DNA of 64,000 nucleotides from Siphonodentalium dalli (taxonomy: Eukaryota; Mollusca; Scaphopoda; Gadilida; Siphonodentaliidae): NCBI GenBank assembly GCA_032622095.1, contig CP136065.1, forward strand, positions 26,361,141 to 26,425,140, read 5' to 3'. Shown one piece after another: positions 13,311 through 29,330 of the stretch (position 1 is the stretch's first letter; each line of letters begins with the position of its first letter). A program made the translations under genes and the position numbers. The notes beneath the pieces are model-generated. The model had not been told where the DNA came from and did no database searches. It saw only the letters and a program-made list of their open reading frames with translations.

Positions 13311-16300
13311 TTGTATGGAGGGCGACAAACTTACATAGTCGCAGACATTATAGCAAAGGAGAAAATAAAATCCAAAGATGCTGCATTGTATGGAGGGCGA
13401 CACATGTACATAGTCGCAGACATTATTAGAAAGGCAAAAATAAAATCCACAGATAATGCATTGTATGGAGGGCGACACATGCACATAGTCGCAGACATCA
13501 TGACGAAGACGAAAATAAAATCCACAGATACTGCATTGTATGGAGGGCGACACACATACATAGTCGCAGACATCATGACAAAGGCGAAAATAAAATCCAC
13601 AGATACTGCATTGTATGGACGGCGACACACGTACATAGTCGCAGACATTATTACAAAGGCGAAAATAAAATCCACAGATATTGCATTGTATGGAGGGCGA
13701 CACATGTACATAGTCGCAGACGTTATGACAAATGCGAAAATAAAATCCACAGATACTGCATTTTATGGAGGGCTACACACATACATAGACTCAGACATTA
13801 TTCCAAAGGCGAAAATAAACTCTACAGATAATGCAATGTATGGAGGGCGACACTTGTGTATAGTCGCAGACGTTATGACAAATGCGAAAATAAAATCCAC
13901 AGATACTGCATTGTATGGAGGGCGACACATGAACATAGTCGCAAACACTATGAACACGGCGAATATAAAATCCACAGATATTGCATTGTATGGAGGGCGA
14001 CACTCGTAGATAGTCGCAGACATTATGACAAATGCGAAAATAAAATCCACATATACTCCATTGTATGGAGGGCGATACACGAACATAATCGCTGACATTA
14101 TGACAAAGGTGAAAATAAAATCCACATATACTGCATTGTATGAATGGCGACACATGTACATAGTCGCAGACATTATGACAAACCCGAAAATAAAATCCAC
14201 AGAAACTGCAACATGGAGTGCGACACATGTACATAGTCACAGACATTTGGACAAAGGCGAAAATAAAATCCACATACACTGTATTGTATGGAGTGCGACA
14301 CACGTACATAGTCGCAGACATTATCACAAAGGCGAAAATAAAATCCACAGATACTGCATTGTATGGAGGCCGACACACATACATAGTCGTAGACATAATG
14401 ACAAAGGCGAAAATAAAATCAACAGATACTGCATTGTATGGAGGGCGATAGACGTACACAGTCAAAGACATTATAGCAAAGGCGAAAATAAAATCCAAAC
14501 ATGCTGCATTGTATGGAGGGCGACACATGTACATAGTCGCAGACATTATTACAAAGGCGAAAATAAACTCTACAGATAATGCATTGTATGGAGGGCGACA
14601 CACATTCATAGTCCCAGACATAATGAAGAAGGCGAAAATAAAATCCACATTTACTGCATTTTATGGAGGGCGACACACGTACGTAACGCTTAGATTATGA
14701 CAAAGGCGATAAATAAAATCCACAGATACTGCATTGTATGGAGGGCGACACTCGTAGATAATCACGGACATTATGAACAAGGTGAAAATAAAATCCACAG
14801 ATACCGCATTGTATGGAGGGCGACACTTGCGTATAGTCGCAGACGTTATGACAAAGGCGAAAATAAAATCCACAGATACTGCATTGTATGAAGGGCGACA
14901 CATGAACATAGTCGCAAACACTATGAAAACGGCGAATACAAAATCCACAGATATTGCAATGTATGGAGGGTGACACTTGTAGATAGTCGCAGACATTATG
15001 ACAAAGGCGAAAATAAAAACCACCGATACTGCATTGTATGGAGGGCGACACATGTACATAGTCGCAGACATCATGACAAATGCGAAAATAAAATCCACAG
15101 ATATTGCATTGTATGGAAGGCGACACTCGTAGATAGTCACGGACAATATGAAAAAGGTGAAAATAAAATCCATAGATACCGCATTGTATGGAGGGCGACA
15201 CTTGTGTATAGTCGCAGACGTTATGAAAAAGGCGAAAATAAAATCCACAGATACGGCATTGTATGGAGGGCGACACATGAACATAGTCGCAAACACTATG
15301 AACACGGCGAATATAAAATCCACAGATATTGCATTGTATGGAGGGCGACACTCGTAGACAGTCGCAAACATTATGACAAAGGCGAAAATAAAATCCACAG
15401 ATACTGCATTGTATGGAGGGCGACACATGTACATAGTCGCAGACATCATGACAAAGGCGAAATTAGAATCCACAGATACTGCATTGTATGGAGGACGACA
15501 GACGTACATAGTCGCAGACATTATCACAAAGGCTAAAATAAAATCAACAGATACTACATTGTATGGATGGCGACACACTTACATAGTCGCAGACATTATG
15601 ACAAAGGCGAAAATAAAAACCGAAGATACTGCATGCATTGTATGAAGGGGACACAAATACATAGTCGCAGACATTATGACAAAGTCGAAAATAATATACA
15701 CAGATACTGCATTGTGTGGAGGGCGACACATGTACATAGTCGCAGACATTATGACAAAGGTGAAAATAAAATCGACAGATACTGCATGCATTGTATGAAG
15801 GGCGACACATGTAAATATTCGCAGACATTATGACAAAGGCGATAATAAAATCCACAGATACTGCATTGTATGGAGGGCGACACATGTACATAGTCGCAGA
15901 CATCATCACAAAGGCGAAATTAGAATCCACAGATACTGCATTGTATGGAGGACGACAGACGTACATAGTCGCAGACATTATCACAAAGGCGAAAATAAAA
16001 TCAACAGATACTACATTGTATGGATGGCGACACACTTACATAGTCGCAGACATTATGACAAAGGCAAAAATAAAAACCGAAGATACTGCATGCATTGTAT
16101 GGAGGGGACACAAATACATAGTCGCAGACATTATGACAAAGTCGAAAATAATATACACAGATACTGCATTGTGTGGAGGGCGACACATGTACATAGTCGC
16201 AGACATTATGACAAAGGTGAAAATAAAATCGACAGATACTGCATGCATTGTATGAAGGGCGACACATGTAAATATTCGCAGACATTATGACAAAGGCGAT

Positions 16301-17851
16301 AATAAAATCCACAGATACTGCATTGTATGGAGTGCGACACACGTACATAGTCGCAGACATTATGACAAATGCGAAAATAAAATCCACATATACTCCATTG
16401 TATGGAGGGTGACACACGAACATAATCGCAGACATTATGACAAAGGTGAAAATAAAATCCACATATACTGCATTGTATGGAGGGCGACACACGTACATAG
16501 TCGCAGATATTATGACAAATCCGAAAATAAAATCCACAGAAACTGCAGTATGGAGTGCGACACACGTACATAGTCACAGACATTAGGACAAAGGCGAAAA
16601 TAAAATCCACAGATACTGCATGGTATGGAGGCCGACACACATACATAGTCGCAGACATTATCACAAAGGCGATAACAAAATCCACAGACACTGCATTGTA
16701 TGGAGGGCGACAGACGTACACAGTCGCATACATTATAGCAAAGGCGAAAATAAAATGCAAAGATGCTGCATTGTATGGAGGGCGACACATGTACATAGTC
16801 GCAGACATTATTACAAAGGCGAAAATAAACTCTACAGATAATGCATTGTATGGATGGCGACACACATTCATAGTCGCAGACATAATGAAGAAGGCGAAAA
16901 TAAAATCCACATTTACTGCATTTTATGTAGGGCGACACACGTACGTAACGCTTAGGTTATGACAAAGGCGATAAATAAAATCCACAGATACTGCATTGTA
17001 TGAAGGGCGAAACATGTACATAGTCGCAGACATTATGAAAAAGGTGAAAATAAAATCCACAGATAATGCATTGTATGGAGGGCGACCCACATACATAGTC
17101 GCAGACATAATGCCGAAGGCGAAAATAAAATCCACAGATACTGCATTGTATTGAGGGCGACACATGTACATAGTCGCAGACATTATAACAAAGGCGAAAA
17201 TAAAATCCACAGATATTGCATTGTATGGAGGGCGACACTCGTAGATAGTCACAGACATTATGAAAAAGGTGAAAATAAAATCGACAGATACTGCATTGTA
17301 TGGAGGGCGACACTCGTAGATAGTCGCAGATATTATGACAAAGGCGAAAGTAAAATCCACAGATACTGCAACAGACGTACACAGACACAGATATTATAAC
17401 AAAGGTGAAAATAGATACTGCATAGATACTGCATTGTATGGAGGGCGGCACACTTACATAGTCGCAGACATTAAAAAAAGGCCAAAATAAAAACCGCAGA
17501 TTGCTGCGTTGTATGGACGGCGACACACGTACATAATCGCAGACATTATTACAAAGGCGATAATAAAATCCACAGATACTGCATTGTATGGAGGGCGACA
17601 CACATACATAGTCGCAGACATAATGACAAAAGCGAAAATAAAATCCACAGATACTGCATTTTATGGAGGGCTACACAGTTATATAGTCGCATACATTACA
17701 GCAAAGGCGAAAATAAAATCCACAGATTGCTGCATTGTATGGACGGCGCAACACGTACATAGTCGCGTACAATATTACAAATGCGAAAATAAAATCCACA
17801 GATACTGCATTTTATGGAGGGCGATACATGTATATAGTCGCAGACATTATA
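10165..17851 (+). repeat. 7,687-bp higher-order tandem duplication, copy 1
   Basis: Everything from the GATAAATAAAATCC variant near 10,165 to about 17,851 recurs 7,687 bp downstream. Every landmark variant checked lies at exactly this offset, for example the short CAACAGACG units at 10,570, 11,608 and 12,120 against 18,257, 19,295 and 19,807, and the CGTAACGATTAGTTTATG unit at 13,185 against 20,872. The left junction is clean: upstream of 10,165 lies CTTCTATTATG, whereas upstream of 17,852 lies CGCAGACATTATAAC. This is the geometry of a tandem duplication by unequal exchange. Copies differ at scattered single bases only. Confidence 0.92.
15373..16286 (+). repeat. 457-bp tandem pair (six units, one with 4-bp GCAT insertion)
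   Basis: 15,373-15,829 and 15,830-16,286 are tandem copies at offset 457. Both carry the unusual units GAATCCACAGATACTGC (AAATTAGAATCC variant), AAAACCGAAGATACTGC, GGAGGGGACACAAATACATAG and the GCATGCATTGTATGAAGG insertion unit. The pair was carried along in the larger duplications and reappears at 23,060-23,973 and 25,397-26,310, so it predates them. Confidence 0.88.
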
Positions 17852-20800
17852 ACAAAGGCGATAAATAAAATCCACAGATACTGCATTGTATTGAGGGCGA
17901 CACATGTACATATTCGCAGACATTATAACAAAGGCGAAAATAAAATCCACAGATATTGCATTGTATGGAGAGCGACACGCGTAGATAGTCACAGACATTA
18001 TGAAAAAGGTGAAAATAAAATCCACATATACCGCATTGTATGGAGGGCGACACTTGCCTATAGTCGCAGACGTTATGATAAAGGCGAAAATAAAATTGAC
18101 AGATACTGCATTGTATGGAGGGCGACACATGTACATAGTCGCAAACACTATGACAACGGCGAATATAAAATCCACAGATATTGCATTGTATGGAGGGCGA
18201 CACTCGTAGATAGTCGCAGATATTATGACAAAGGCGAAAATAAAATCCACAGATACTGCAACAGACGTACATAGTCACATATATTATAACAAAGGTGAAA
18301 ATAAAGTCCACAGATACTGCATCGTATGGAGGGCGACAGACTTACATAGTCGCAGTCAGTATGACAAAGGCGAAAATAAAATACACATATACTGCATTGT
18401 ATGGAGGGCGATACATGTACATAGTCGCACACATTATGACAAAGGCGAAAATAAAATACACACATACTGCATTGTATGGAGGGCGACACATGTACATAGT
18501 CGCAGACATTATAACAAAGGGGAAAAGAAAATCGACATATACTGCATTGTATTGAAGGCGACAGACCTACATAGTCACAGACATTATAACAAGGCGAAAA
18601 TAAAATTCACAGACACTGCAATGTATGGAGGGCGACACATGTACATTGTCGCAGACATTATGACAAATGCGAAAATAGAATCCACATATACTGCATTGTA
18701 TGGAGGGCGACACTCGAACATAATCGCAGACATTATGAAAAAGGTGAAAATAAAATCCACATATACCGCATTGTATGGATGGCGACACACGTACATAGTC
18801 GCAGACATTATGACAAAGGCGAAATTTAAATTCACATATACTGCAATGTATTGAGGACGACAAACGTACATAGTCGCAGACAATATGACAAAGGCGAAAA
18901 TAATATCCACAGATACTGCATATTATGGAGGGCGACGAACGTACATAGTCGCACACATTATGACAAAGGTGAAAATAAAATCGACATATACCGCATGCAT
19001 TGTATGGAGGGCGACTCATGTAAATATTCGCAGACATTATGACAAAGGCGATAATAAAATCCACAGATACTGCAATGTATTGAGGGCGACACATGTACAT
19101 AGTCGCAGACATTATAACAAAGGCGAAAATAAAATCCACAGATATTGCATTGTATGGAGGGCGACACGCGTAGATAGTCACAGACATTATGAAAAAGGTG
19201 AAAATAAAATCCACATATACCGCATTGTATGGAGGGCGACACTCGTAGATATTCGCAGATATTATGACAAAGGCGAAAATAAAATCCACAGATACTGCAA
19301 CAGACGTACATAGTCGCAGACATTATAACAAAGGCGAAAATAAAATCCAAAGATTCTGCATTGTATGGAGGGCGACACATGTACATAGTCGCAGACATTA
19401 TTACAAAGGCGAAAATAAAATCCACAGATAATGCATTGTATGGAGGGCGACACACATACATAGTCGCAGACATAATGACGAAGGCGAAAATAAAATCCAC
19501 AGATACTGCATTTTATGGAGGGCGACAGACTTACATAGTCTCAGACATTATGACAAAGACGAAAATAAAATCCACAGATACTGCATTGTATGGAGGGCGA
19601 CACATGTACATAATCGCAGACATTATAACAAAGGCGAAAATAAATATGACTGATACTGCATTGTATGGAGGGCGACACATGTACATAGTCGCATACACTA
19701 TGACAACGGCGAATATAAAATCCACAGATATTGCATTGTATGGAGGGCGACACTCGTAGATAGTCGCAGATATTATGACAAAGGCGAAAATAAAATCCAC
19801 AGATACTGCAACAGACGTACATAGTCACAGATATTATAACAAAGGTGAAAATAAAGTCCACAGATACGGCATCGTATGGAGGGCGACACACTTACATAGT
19901 CGCAGACATTACAACAAAGGCGAAAATTAAAACCGCAGATTACTGCGTTGTATGGACGGCGACACACGTACATAATCGCAGACATTATTACAAAGGCGAT
20001 AATAAAATCCACAGATACTGCATTGTATGGAGGGCGACACACATACATAGTCGCAGACATAATGACAAAGGCGAAATTAAAATCCACAGATACTGCATTT
20101 TAAGGAGGGCTACACACACATAGACTCAGACATGATGACAAAGGCGAAAATAAAATCAACAGATACGTCATTGTATGGAGGGTGACACACATACATAGTC
20201 GCAGACATGATGACAAAGGCGAAAATAAAATACACATATACTGCATTGAATGGAGGGCGATACATGTACATAGTCGCACACATTATGACAAAGGCGAAAA
20301 TAAAATACACACATACTGCATTGTATGGAGGGCGACACATGTACATAGTCGCAGACATTATAACAAAGTGGAAAAGAAAATCGACATATAATGCACTGTA
20401 TTGAAGGCGACAGACCTACATAGTCACAGACATTATAACAAGGCGAAAATAAAATTCACAGACACTGCAATGTATTGAGGGCGACAAACGTACATAGTCG
20501 CAGACAATATGACAAAGACGAAAATAATATCCACAGATACTGCATATTATGGAGGGCGACGAACGTACATAGTCGCACACATTATGACAAAGGTGAAAAT
20601 AAAATCGACATATACTGCATGCATTGTATGGAGGGCGACTCATGTAAATATTCGCAGACATTATGACAAAGGCGATAATAAAATCCACAGATACTGCATT
20701 GTATGGAGTCGATAGACTTACATAGTCGCAGACATTATAACAAAGGCGAAAATAAAATCCAAAGATTCTGCATTGTATGGAGGGCGACACATGTACATAG

Positions 20801-23800
20801 TCGCAGACATTATGACAAAGGCGAAAATAAAATCCACAGATACTGCATTGTATGGAGGGCGACACACGTACGTAACGATTAGTTTATGACAAAGGCGATA
20901 AATAAAATCCACAGATACTGCATGGTATGGAGGGCGACACATGTACATAGTCGCAGACATTATAATAAAGGCGAAAATAAAATCCACATTTACTGCATTG
21001 TATGGAGGGCGACAAACTTACATAGTCGCAGACATTATAGCAAAGGAGAAAATAAAATCCAAAGATGCTGCATTGTATGGAGGGCGACACATGTACATAG
21101 TCGCAGACATTATTAGAAAGGCAAAAATAAAATCCACAGATAATGCATTGTATGGAGGGCGACACATGCACATAGTCGCAGACATCATGACAAAGGCGAA
21201 AATAAAATCCACAGATACTGCATTGTATGGAGTGCGACACACATACATAGTCGCAGACATCATGACAAAGGCGAAAATAAAATCCACAGATACTGCATTG
21301 TATGGACGGCGACACACGTACATAGTCGCAGACATTATTACAAAGGCGAAAATAAAATCCACAGATATTGCATTGTATGGAGGGCGACACATGTACATAG
21401 TCGCAGACGTTATGACAAATGCGAAAATAAAATCCACAGATACTGCATTTTATGGAGGGCTACACACATACATAGACTCAGACATTATTCCAAAGGCGAA
21501 AATAAACTCTACAGATAATGCAATGTATGGAGGGCGACACTTGTGTATAGTCGCAGACGTTATGACAAATGCGAAAATAAAATCCACAGATACTGCATTG
21601 TATGGAGGGCGACACATGAACATAGTCGCAAACACTATGAACACGGCGAATATAAAATCCACAGATATTGCATTGTATGGAGGGCGACACTCGTAGATAG
21701 TCGCAGACATTATGACAAATGCGAAAATAAAATCCACATATACTCCATTGTATGGAGGGCGATACACGAACATAATCGCTGACATTATGACAAAGGTGAA
21801 AATAAAATCCACATATACTGCATTGTATGAATGGCGACACATGTACATAGTCGCAGACATTATGACAAACCCGAAAATAAAATCCACAGAAACTGCAACA
21901 TGGAGTGCGACACATGTACATAGTCACAGACATTTGGACAAAGGCGAAAATAAAATCCACATACACTGTATTGTATGGAGTGCGACACACGTACATAGTC
22001 GCAGACATTATCACAAAGGCGAAAATAAAATCCACAGATACTGCATTGTATGGAGGCCGACACACATACATAGTCGTAGACATAATGACAAAGGCGAAAA
22101 TAAAATCAACAGATACTGCATTGTATGGAGGGCGATAGACGTACACAGTCAAAGACATTATAGCAAAGGCGAAAATAAAATCCAAACATGCTGCATTGTA
22201 TGGAGGGCGACACATGTACATAGTCGCAGACATTATTACAAAGGCGAAAATAAACTCTACAGATAATGCATTGTATGGAGGGCGACACACATTCATAGTC
22301 CCAGACATAATGAAGAAGGCGAAAATAAAATCCACATTTACTGCATTTTATGGAGGGCGACACACGTACGTAACGCTTAGATTATGACAAAGGCGATAAA
22401 TAAAATCCACAGATACTGCATTGTATGGAGGGCGACACTCGTAGATAATCACGGACATTATGAACAAGGTGAAAATAAAATCCACAGATACCGCATTGTA
22501 TGGAGGGCGACACTTGCGTATAGTCGCAGACGTTATGACAAAGGCGAAAATAAAATCCACAGATACTGCATTGTATGAAGGGCGACACATGAACATAGTC
22601 GCAAACACTATGAAAACGGCGAATACAAAATCCACAGATATTGCAATGTATGGAGGGTGACACTTGTAGATAGTCGCAGACATTATGACAAAGGCGAAAA
22701 TAAAAACCACCGATACTGCATTGTATGGAGGGCGACACATGTACATAGTCGCAGACATCATGAGAAATGCGAAAATAAAATCCACAGATATTGCATTGTA
22801 TGGAAGGCGACACTCGTAGATAGTCACGGACAATATGAAAAAGGTGAAAATAAAATCCATAGATACCGCATTGTATGGAGGGCGACACTTGTGTATAGTC
22901 GCAGACGTTATGAAAAAGGCGAAAATAAAATCCACAGATACGGCATTGTATGGAGGGCGACACATGAACATAGTCGCAAACACTATGAACACGGCGAATA
23001 TAAAATCCACAGATATTGCATTGTATGGAGGGCGACACTCGTAGATAGTCGCAAACATTATGACAAAGGCGAAAATAAAATCCACAGATACTGCATTGTA
23101 TGGAGGGCGACACATGTACATAGTCGCAGACATCATGACAAAGGCGAAATTAGAATCCATAGATACTGCATTGTATGGAGGACGACAGACGTACATAGTC
23201 GCAGACATTATCACAAAGGCTAAAATAAAATCAACAGATACTACATTGTATGGATGGCGACACACTTACATAGTCGCAGACATTATGACAAAGGCGAAAA
23301 TAAAAACCGAAGATACTGCATGCATTGTATGGAGGGGACACAAATACATAGTCGCAGACATTATGACAAAGTCGAAAATAATATACACAGATACTGCATT
23401 GTGTGGAGGGCGACACATGTACATAGTCGCAGACATTATGACAAAGGTGAAAATAAAATCGACAGATACTGCATGCATTGTATGAAGGGCGACACATGTA
23501 AATATTCGCAGACATTATGACAAAGGCGATAATAAAATCCACAGATACTGCATTGTATGGAGGGCTACACATGTACATAGTCGCAGACATCATCACAAAG
23601 GCGAAATTAGAATCCACAGATACTGCATTGTATGGAGGACGACAGACGTACATAGTCGCAGACATTATCACAAAGGCGAAAATAAAATCAACAGATACTA
23701 CATTGTATGGATGGCGACACACTTACATAGTCGCAGACATTATGACAAAGGCAAAAATAAAAACCGAAGATACTGCATGCATTGTATGGAGGGGACACAA

Positions 23801-26800
23801 ATACATAGTCGCAGACATTATGACAAAGTCGAAAATAATATACACAGATACTGCATTGTGTGGAGGGCGACACATGTACATAGTCGCAGACATTATGACA
23901 AAGGTGAAAATAAAATCGACAGATACTGCATGCATTGTATGAAGGGCGACACATGTAAATATTCGCAGACATTATGACAAAGGCGATAATAAAATCCACA
24001 GATACTGCATTGTATGGAGTGCGACACACGTACATAGTCGCAGACATTATGACAAATGCGAAAATAAAATCCACATATACTCCATTGTATGGAGGGTGAC
24101 ACACGAACATAATCGCAGACATTATGACAAAGGTGAAAATAAAATCCACATATACTGCATTGTATGGAGGGCGACACACGTACATAGTCGCAGATATTAT
24201 GACAAATCCGAAAATAAAATCCACAGAAACTGCAGTATGGAGTGCGACACACGTACATAGTCACAGACATTTGGACAAAGGCGAAAATAAAATCCACATA
24301 CACTGTATTGTATGGAGTGCGACACACGTACATAGTCGCAGACATTATCACAAAGGCGAAAATAAAATCCACAGATACTGCATTGTATGGAGGCCGACAC
24401 ACATACATAGTCGTAGACATAATGACAAAGGCGAAAATAAAATCAACAGATACTGCATTGTATGGAGGGCGATAGACGTACACAGTCAAAGACATTATAG
24501 CAAAGGCGAAAATAAAATCCAAACATGCTGCATTGTATGGAGGGCGACACATGTACATAGTCGCAGACATTATTACAAAGGCGAAAATAAACTCTACAGA
24601 TAATGCATTGTATGGAGGGCGACACACATTCATAGTCCCAGACATAATGAAGAAGGCGAAAATAAAATCCACATTTACTGCATTTTATGGAGGGCGACAC
24701 ACGTACGTAACGCTTAGATTATGACAAAGGCGATAAATAAAATCCACAGATACTGCATTGTATGGAGGGCGACACTCGTAGATAATCACGGACATTATGA
24801 ACAAGGTGAAAATAAAATCCACAGATACCGCATTGTATGGAGGGCGACACTTGCGTATAGTCGCAGACGTTATGACAAAGGCGAAAATAAAATCCACAGA
24901 TACTGCATTGTATGAAGGGCGACACATGAACATAGTCGCAAACACTATGAAAACGGCGAATACAAAATCCACAGATATTGCAATGTATGGAGGGTGACAC
25001 TTGTAGATAGTCGCAGACATTATGACAAAGGCGAAAATAAAAACCACCGATACTGCATTGTATGGAGGGCGACACATGTACATAGTCGCAGACATCATGA
25101 CAAATGCGAAAATAAAATCCACAGATATTGCATTGTATGGAAGGCGACACTCGTAGATAGTCACGGACAATATGAAAAAGGTGAAAATAAAATCCATAGA
25201 TACCGCATTGTATGGAGGGCGACACTTGTGTATAGTCGCAGACGTTATGAAAAAGGCGAAAATAAAATCCACAGATACGGCATTGTATGGAGAGCGACAC
25301 ATGAACATAGTCGCAAACACTATGAACACGGCGAATATAAAATCCACAGATATTGCATTGTATGGAGGGCGACACTCGTAGATAGTCGCAAACATTATGA
25401 CAAAGGCGAAAATAAAATCCACAGATACTGCATTGTATGGAGGGCGACACATGTACATAGTCGCAGACATCATGACAAAGGCGAAATTAGAATCCATAGA
25501 TACTGCATTGTATGGAGGACGACAGACGTACATAGTCGCAGACATTATCACAAAGGCTAAAATAAAATCAACAGATACTACATTGTATGGATGGCGACAC
25601 ACTTACATAGTCGCAGACATTATGACAAAGGCGAAAATAAAAACCGAAGATACTGCATGCATTGTATGGAGGGGACACAAATACATAGTCGCAGACATTA
25701 TGACAAAGTCGAAAATAATATACACAGATACTGCATTGTGTGGAGGGCGACACATGTACATAGTCGCAGACATTATGACAAAGGTGAAAATAAAATCGAC
25801 AGATACTGCATGCATTGTATGAAGGGCGACACATGTAAATATTCGCAGACATTATGACAAAGGCGATAATAAAATCCACAGATACTGCATTGTATGGAGG
25901 GCTACACATGTACATAGTCGCAGACATCATCACAAAGGCGAAATTAGAATCCACAGATACTGCATTGTATGGAGGACGACAGACGTACATAGTCGCAGAC
26001 ATTATCACAAAGGCGAAAATAAAATCAACAGATACTACATTGTATGGATGGCGACACACTTACATAGTCGCAGACATTATGACAAAGGCAAAAATAAAAA
26101 CCGAAGATACTGCATGCATTGTATGGAGGGGACACAAATACATAGTCGCAGACATTATGACAAAGTCGAAAATAATATACACAGATACTGCATTGTGTGG
26201 AGGGCGACACATGTACATAGTCGCAGACATTATGACAAAGGTGAAAATAAAATCGACAGATACTGCATGCATTGTATGAAGGGCGACACATGTAAATATT
26301 CGCAGACATTATGACAAAGGCGATAATAAAATCCACAGATACTGCATTGTATGGAGTGCGACACACGTACATAGTCGCAGACATTATGACAAATGCGAAA
26401 ATAAAATCCACATATACTCCATTGTATGGAGGGTGACACACGAACATAATCGCAGACATTATGACAAAGGTGAAAATAAAATCCACATATACTGCATTGT
26501 ATGGAGGGCGACACACGTACATAGTCGCAGATATTATGACAAATCCGAAAATAAAATCCACAGAAACTGCAGTATGGAGTGCGACACACGTACATAGTCA
26601 CAGACATTAGGACAAAGGCGAAAATAAAATCCACAGATACTGCATGGTATGGAGGCCGACACACATACATAGTCGCAGACATTATCACAAAGGCGATAAC
26701 AAAATCCACAGACACTGCATTGTATGGAGGGCGACAGACGTACACAGTCGCATACATTATAGCAAAGGCGAAAATAAAATGCAAAGATGCTGCATTGTAT

Positions 26801-27875
26801 GGAGGGCGACACATGTACATAGTCGCAGACATTATTACAAAGGCGAAAATAAACTCTACAGATAATGCATTGTATGGATGGCGACACACATTCATAGTCG
26901 CAGACATAATGAAGAAGGCGAAAATAAAATCCACATTTACTGCATTTTATGTAGGGCGACACACGTACGTAACGCTTAGGTTATGACAAAGGCGATAAAT
27001 AAAATCCACAGATACTGCATTGTATGAAGGGCGAAACATGTACATAGTCGCAGACATTATGAAAAAGGTGAAAATAAAATCCACAGATAATGCATTGTAT
27101 GGAGGGCGACCCACATACATAGTCGCAGACATAATGCCGAATGCGAAAATAAAATCCACAGATACTGCATTGTATTGAGGGCGACACATGTACATAGTCG
27201 CAGACATTATAACAAAGGCGAAAATAAAATCCACAGATATTGCATTGTATGGAGGGCGACACTCGTAGATAGTCACAGACATTATGAAAAAGGTGAAAAT
27301 AAAATCGACAGATACTGCATTGTATGGAGGGCGACACTCGTAGATAGTCGCAGATATTATGACAAAGGCGAAAGTAAAATCCACAGATACTGCAACAGAC
27401 GTACACAGACACAGATATTATAACAAAGGTGAAAATAGATACTGCATAGATACTGCATTGTATGGAGGGCGGCACACTTACATAGTCGCAGACATTAAAA
27501 AAAGGCCAAAATAAAAACCGCAGATTGCTGCGTTGTATGGACGGCGACACACGTACATAATCGCAGACATTATTACAAAGGCGATAATAAAATCCACAGA
27601 TACTGCATTGTATGGAGGGCGACACACATACATAGTCGCAGACATAATGACAAAAGCGAAAATAAAATCCACAGATACTGCATTTTATGGAGGGCTACAC
27701 AGTTATATAGTCGCATACATTACAGCAAAGGCGAAAATAAAATCCACAGATTGCTGCATTGTATGGACGGCGCAACACGTACATAGTCGCGTACAATATT
27801 ACAAATGCGAAAATAAAATCCACAGATACTGCATTTTATGGAGGGCGATACATGTATATAGTCGCAGACATTATA
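17852..27875 (+). repeat. 7,687-bp duplication, copy 2, enlarged by an internal 2,337-bp duplication
   Basis: Copy 2 follows copy 1 at offset 7,687 up to about 24,26x. It then repeats its own last 2,337 bp, and from about 26,60x to 27,875 matches copy 1 again at offset 10,024 (7,687 + 2,337). After 27,875 the sequence continues with GGTGAAAAT and GGCGACACAGTTATATAG, which is not the copy-1 start, so the duplication ends here. The total of 10,024 bp is therefore fully explained by two nested exchange events, the 2,337-bp one being the later. Confidence 0.9.
21930..26605 (+). repeat. Nested 2,337-bp tandem duplication
   Basis: 21,93x-24,26x and 24,26x-26,60x are tandem copies at offset 2,337. 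The crossover can be placed between about 24,250 and 24,270. Left of it the sequence (CACACGTACATAGTCAC) follows the 16.5-kb relative; right of it CATTTGGACAAAGG follows 21.93 kb instead of the CATTAGGACAAAGG seen at 16.58 and 26.60 kb. A breakpoint inside one satellite unit is what homologous unequal crossing-over predicts. Copies differ at only a few bases. Confidence 0.88.
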
Positions 27876-27899
27876 ACAAAGGTGAAAATAAAATCCACA

Positions 27900-29330
27900 G
27901 ATACTGCATTGTATGGAGGGCGACACAGTTATATAGTCGCAGACATTACAACAAAGGCGAAAATAAAATCCACAGATTGCTGCATTGTATGGACGGCGAC
28001 ACACGTACATAGTCGCATACATTATTACAAATGCGAAAATAAAATCCACAGATACTGCATTGCATGGAGGGCGACACACATACATAGTCGCAGACATTAT
28101 GACAACGGCGAAAATAAAATCCACAGATACTGCATTGTATGGAGGGCGACACATATACATAGTCGCAGACATTATGACAAAGGCGAAAATAAAATCCACA
28201 TATACTGCATTGCATGGAGGGCGACACACTTACATAGTCGCAGACATAATGACAAAGGCGAAAATAAAATCCCCAGATACTGCAATGTATTGAGGGCGAC
28301 AAAAGTACATAGTCGCAGACATTATGACAAATGCGAAAATAATATCCACAGATACTGTATATTATGGAGGGCGACACACGTACATAGTAGCATACATTAT
28401 GACAAAGGTGAAAATAAAATCGACATATACTGCATGAATTGTATGGAGGGCGATACATGTAAATATTCGCAGACATAATGACAAAGGCGAAAATAAAATC
28501 CACAGATAATGCATTGTATGGAGTGCGACACACGTACATAGTCGCAGACATAATGACGAAGGCGAAAATAAAATCAACAGATACTACATTGTATGGAGGG
28601 CGACACAGTTATATAGTCGCAGACATTACAACAAAGGCGAAAATAAAATCCACAGATTGCTGCATTGTATGGACGGCGACACACGTACATAGTCGCATAC
28701 ATTATTACAAATGCGAAAATAAAATCCACAGATACTGCATTGTATGGAGGGCGACACACATACATAGTCGCAGACATTATGACAACGGCGATAAAAAAAT
28801 CCACAGATACTGCATTCTATGGAGGGCGACACACGTACATAGTCGCAGACATTATGACAACGGCGAAAATAAAATCCACAGATACTGCATTGTATGGAGG
28901 GCGACACATATACATAGTCGCAGACATTATGACAAAGGCGAAAATAAAATCCACATATACTGCATTGTATGGAGGGCGACACACTTACATAGTCGCAGAC
29001 ATAATGACAAAGGCGAAAATAAAATCCCCAGATACTGCAATGTATTGAGGGCGACAAAAGTACATAGTCGCAGACATTATGACAAATGCGAAAATAATAT
29101 CCACAGATACTGTATATTATGGAGGGCGACACACGTACATAGTAGCATACATTATGACAAAGGTGAAAATAAAATCGACATATACTGCATGAATTGTATG
29201 GAGGGCGATACATGTAAATATTCGCAGACATAATGACAAAGGCGAAAATAAAATCCACAGATAATGCATTGTATGGAGTGCGACACACGTACATAGTCGC
29301 AGACATAATGACGAAGGCGAAAATAAAATC
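27900..29330 (+). repeat. 680/755-bp tandem pair differing by one unit
   Basis: Two copies start with GGCGACACAGTTATATAG at about 27,922 and 28,602, offset 680. Later landmarks (GTATATTATGGAGGGCGAC, the GCATGAATTG insertion unit, GTGCGACACACGTACATAG) lie at offset 755. The 75-bp difference is one extra ACAACGG unit in the second copy, a direct example of single-unit gain between recent duplicates. Confidence 0.85.
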
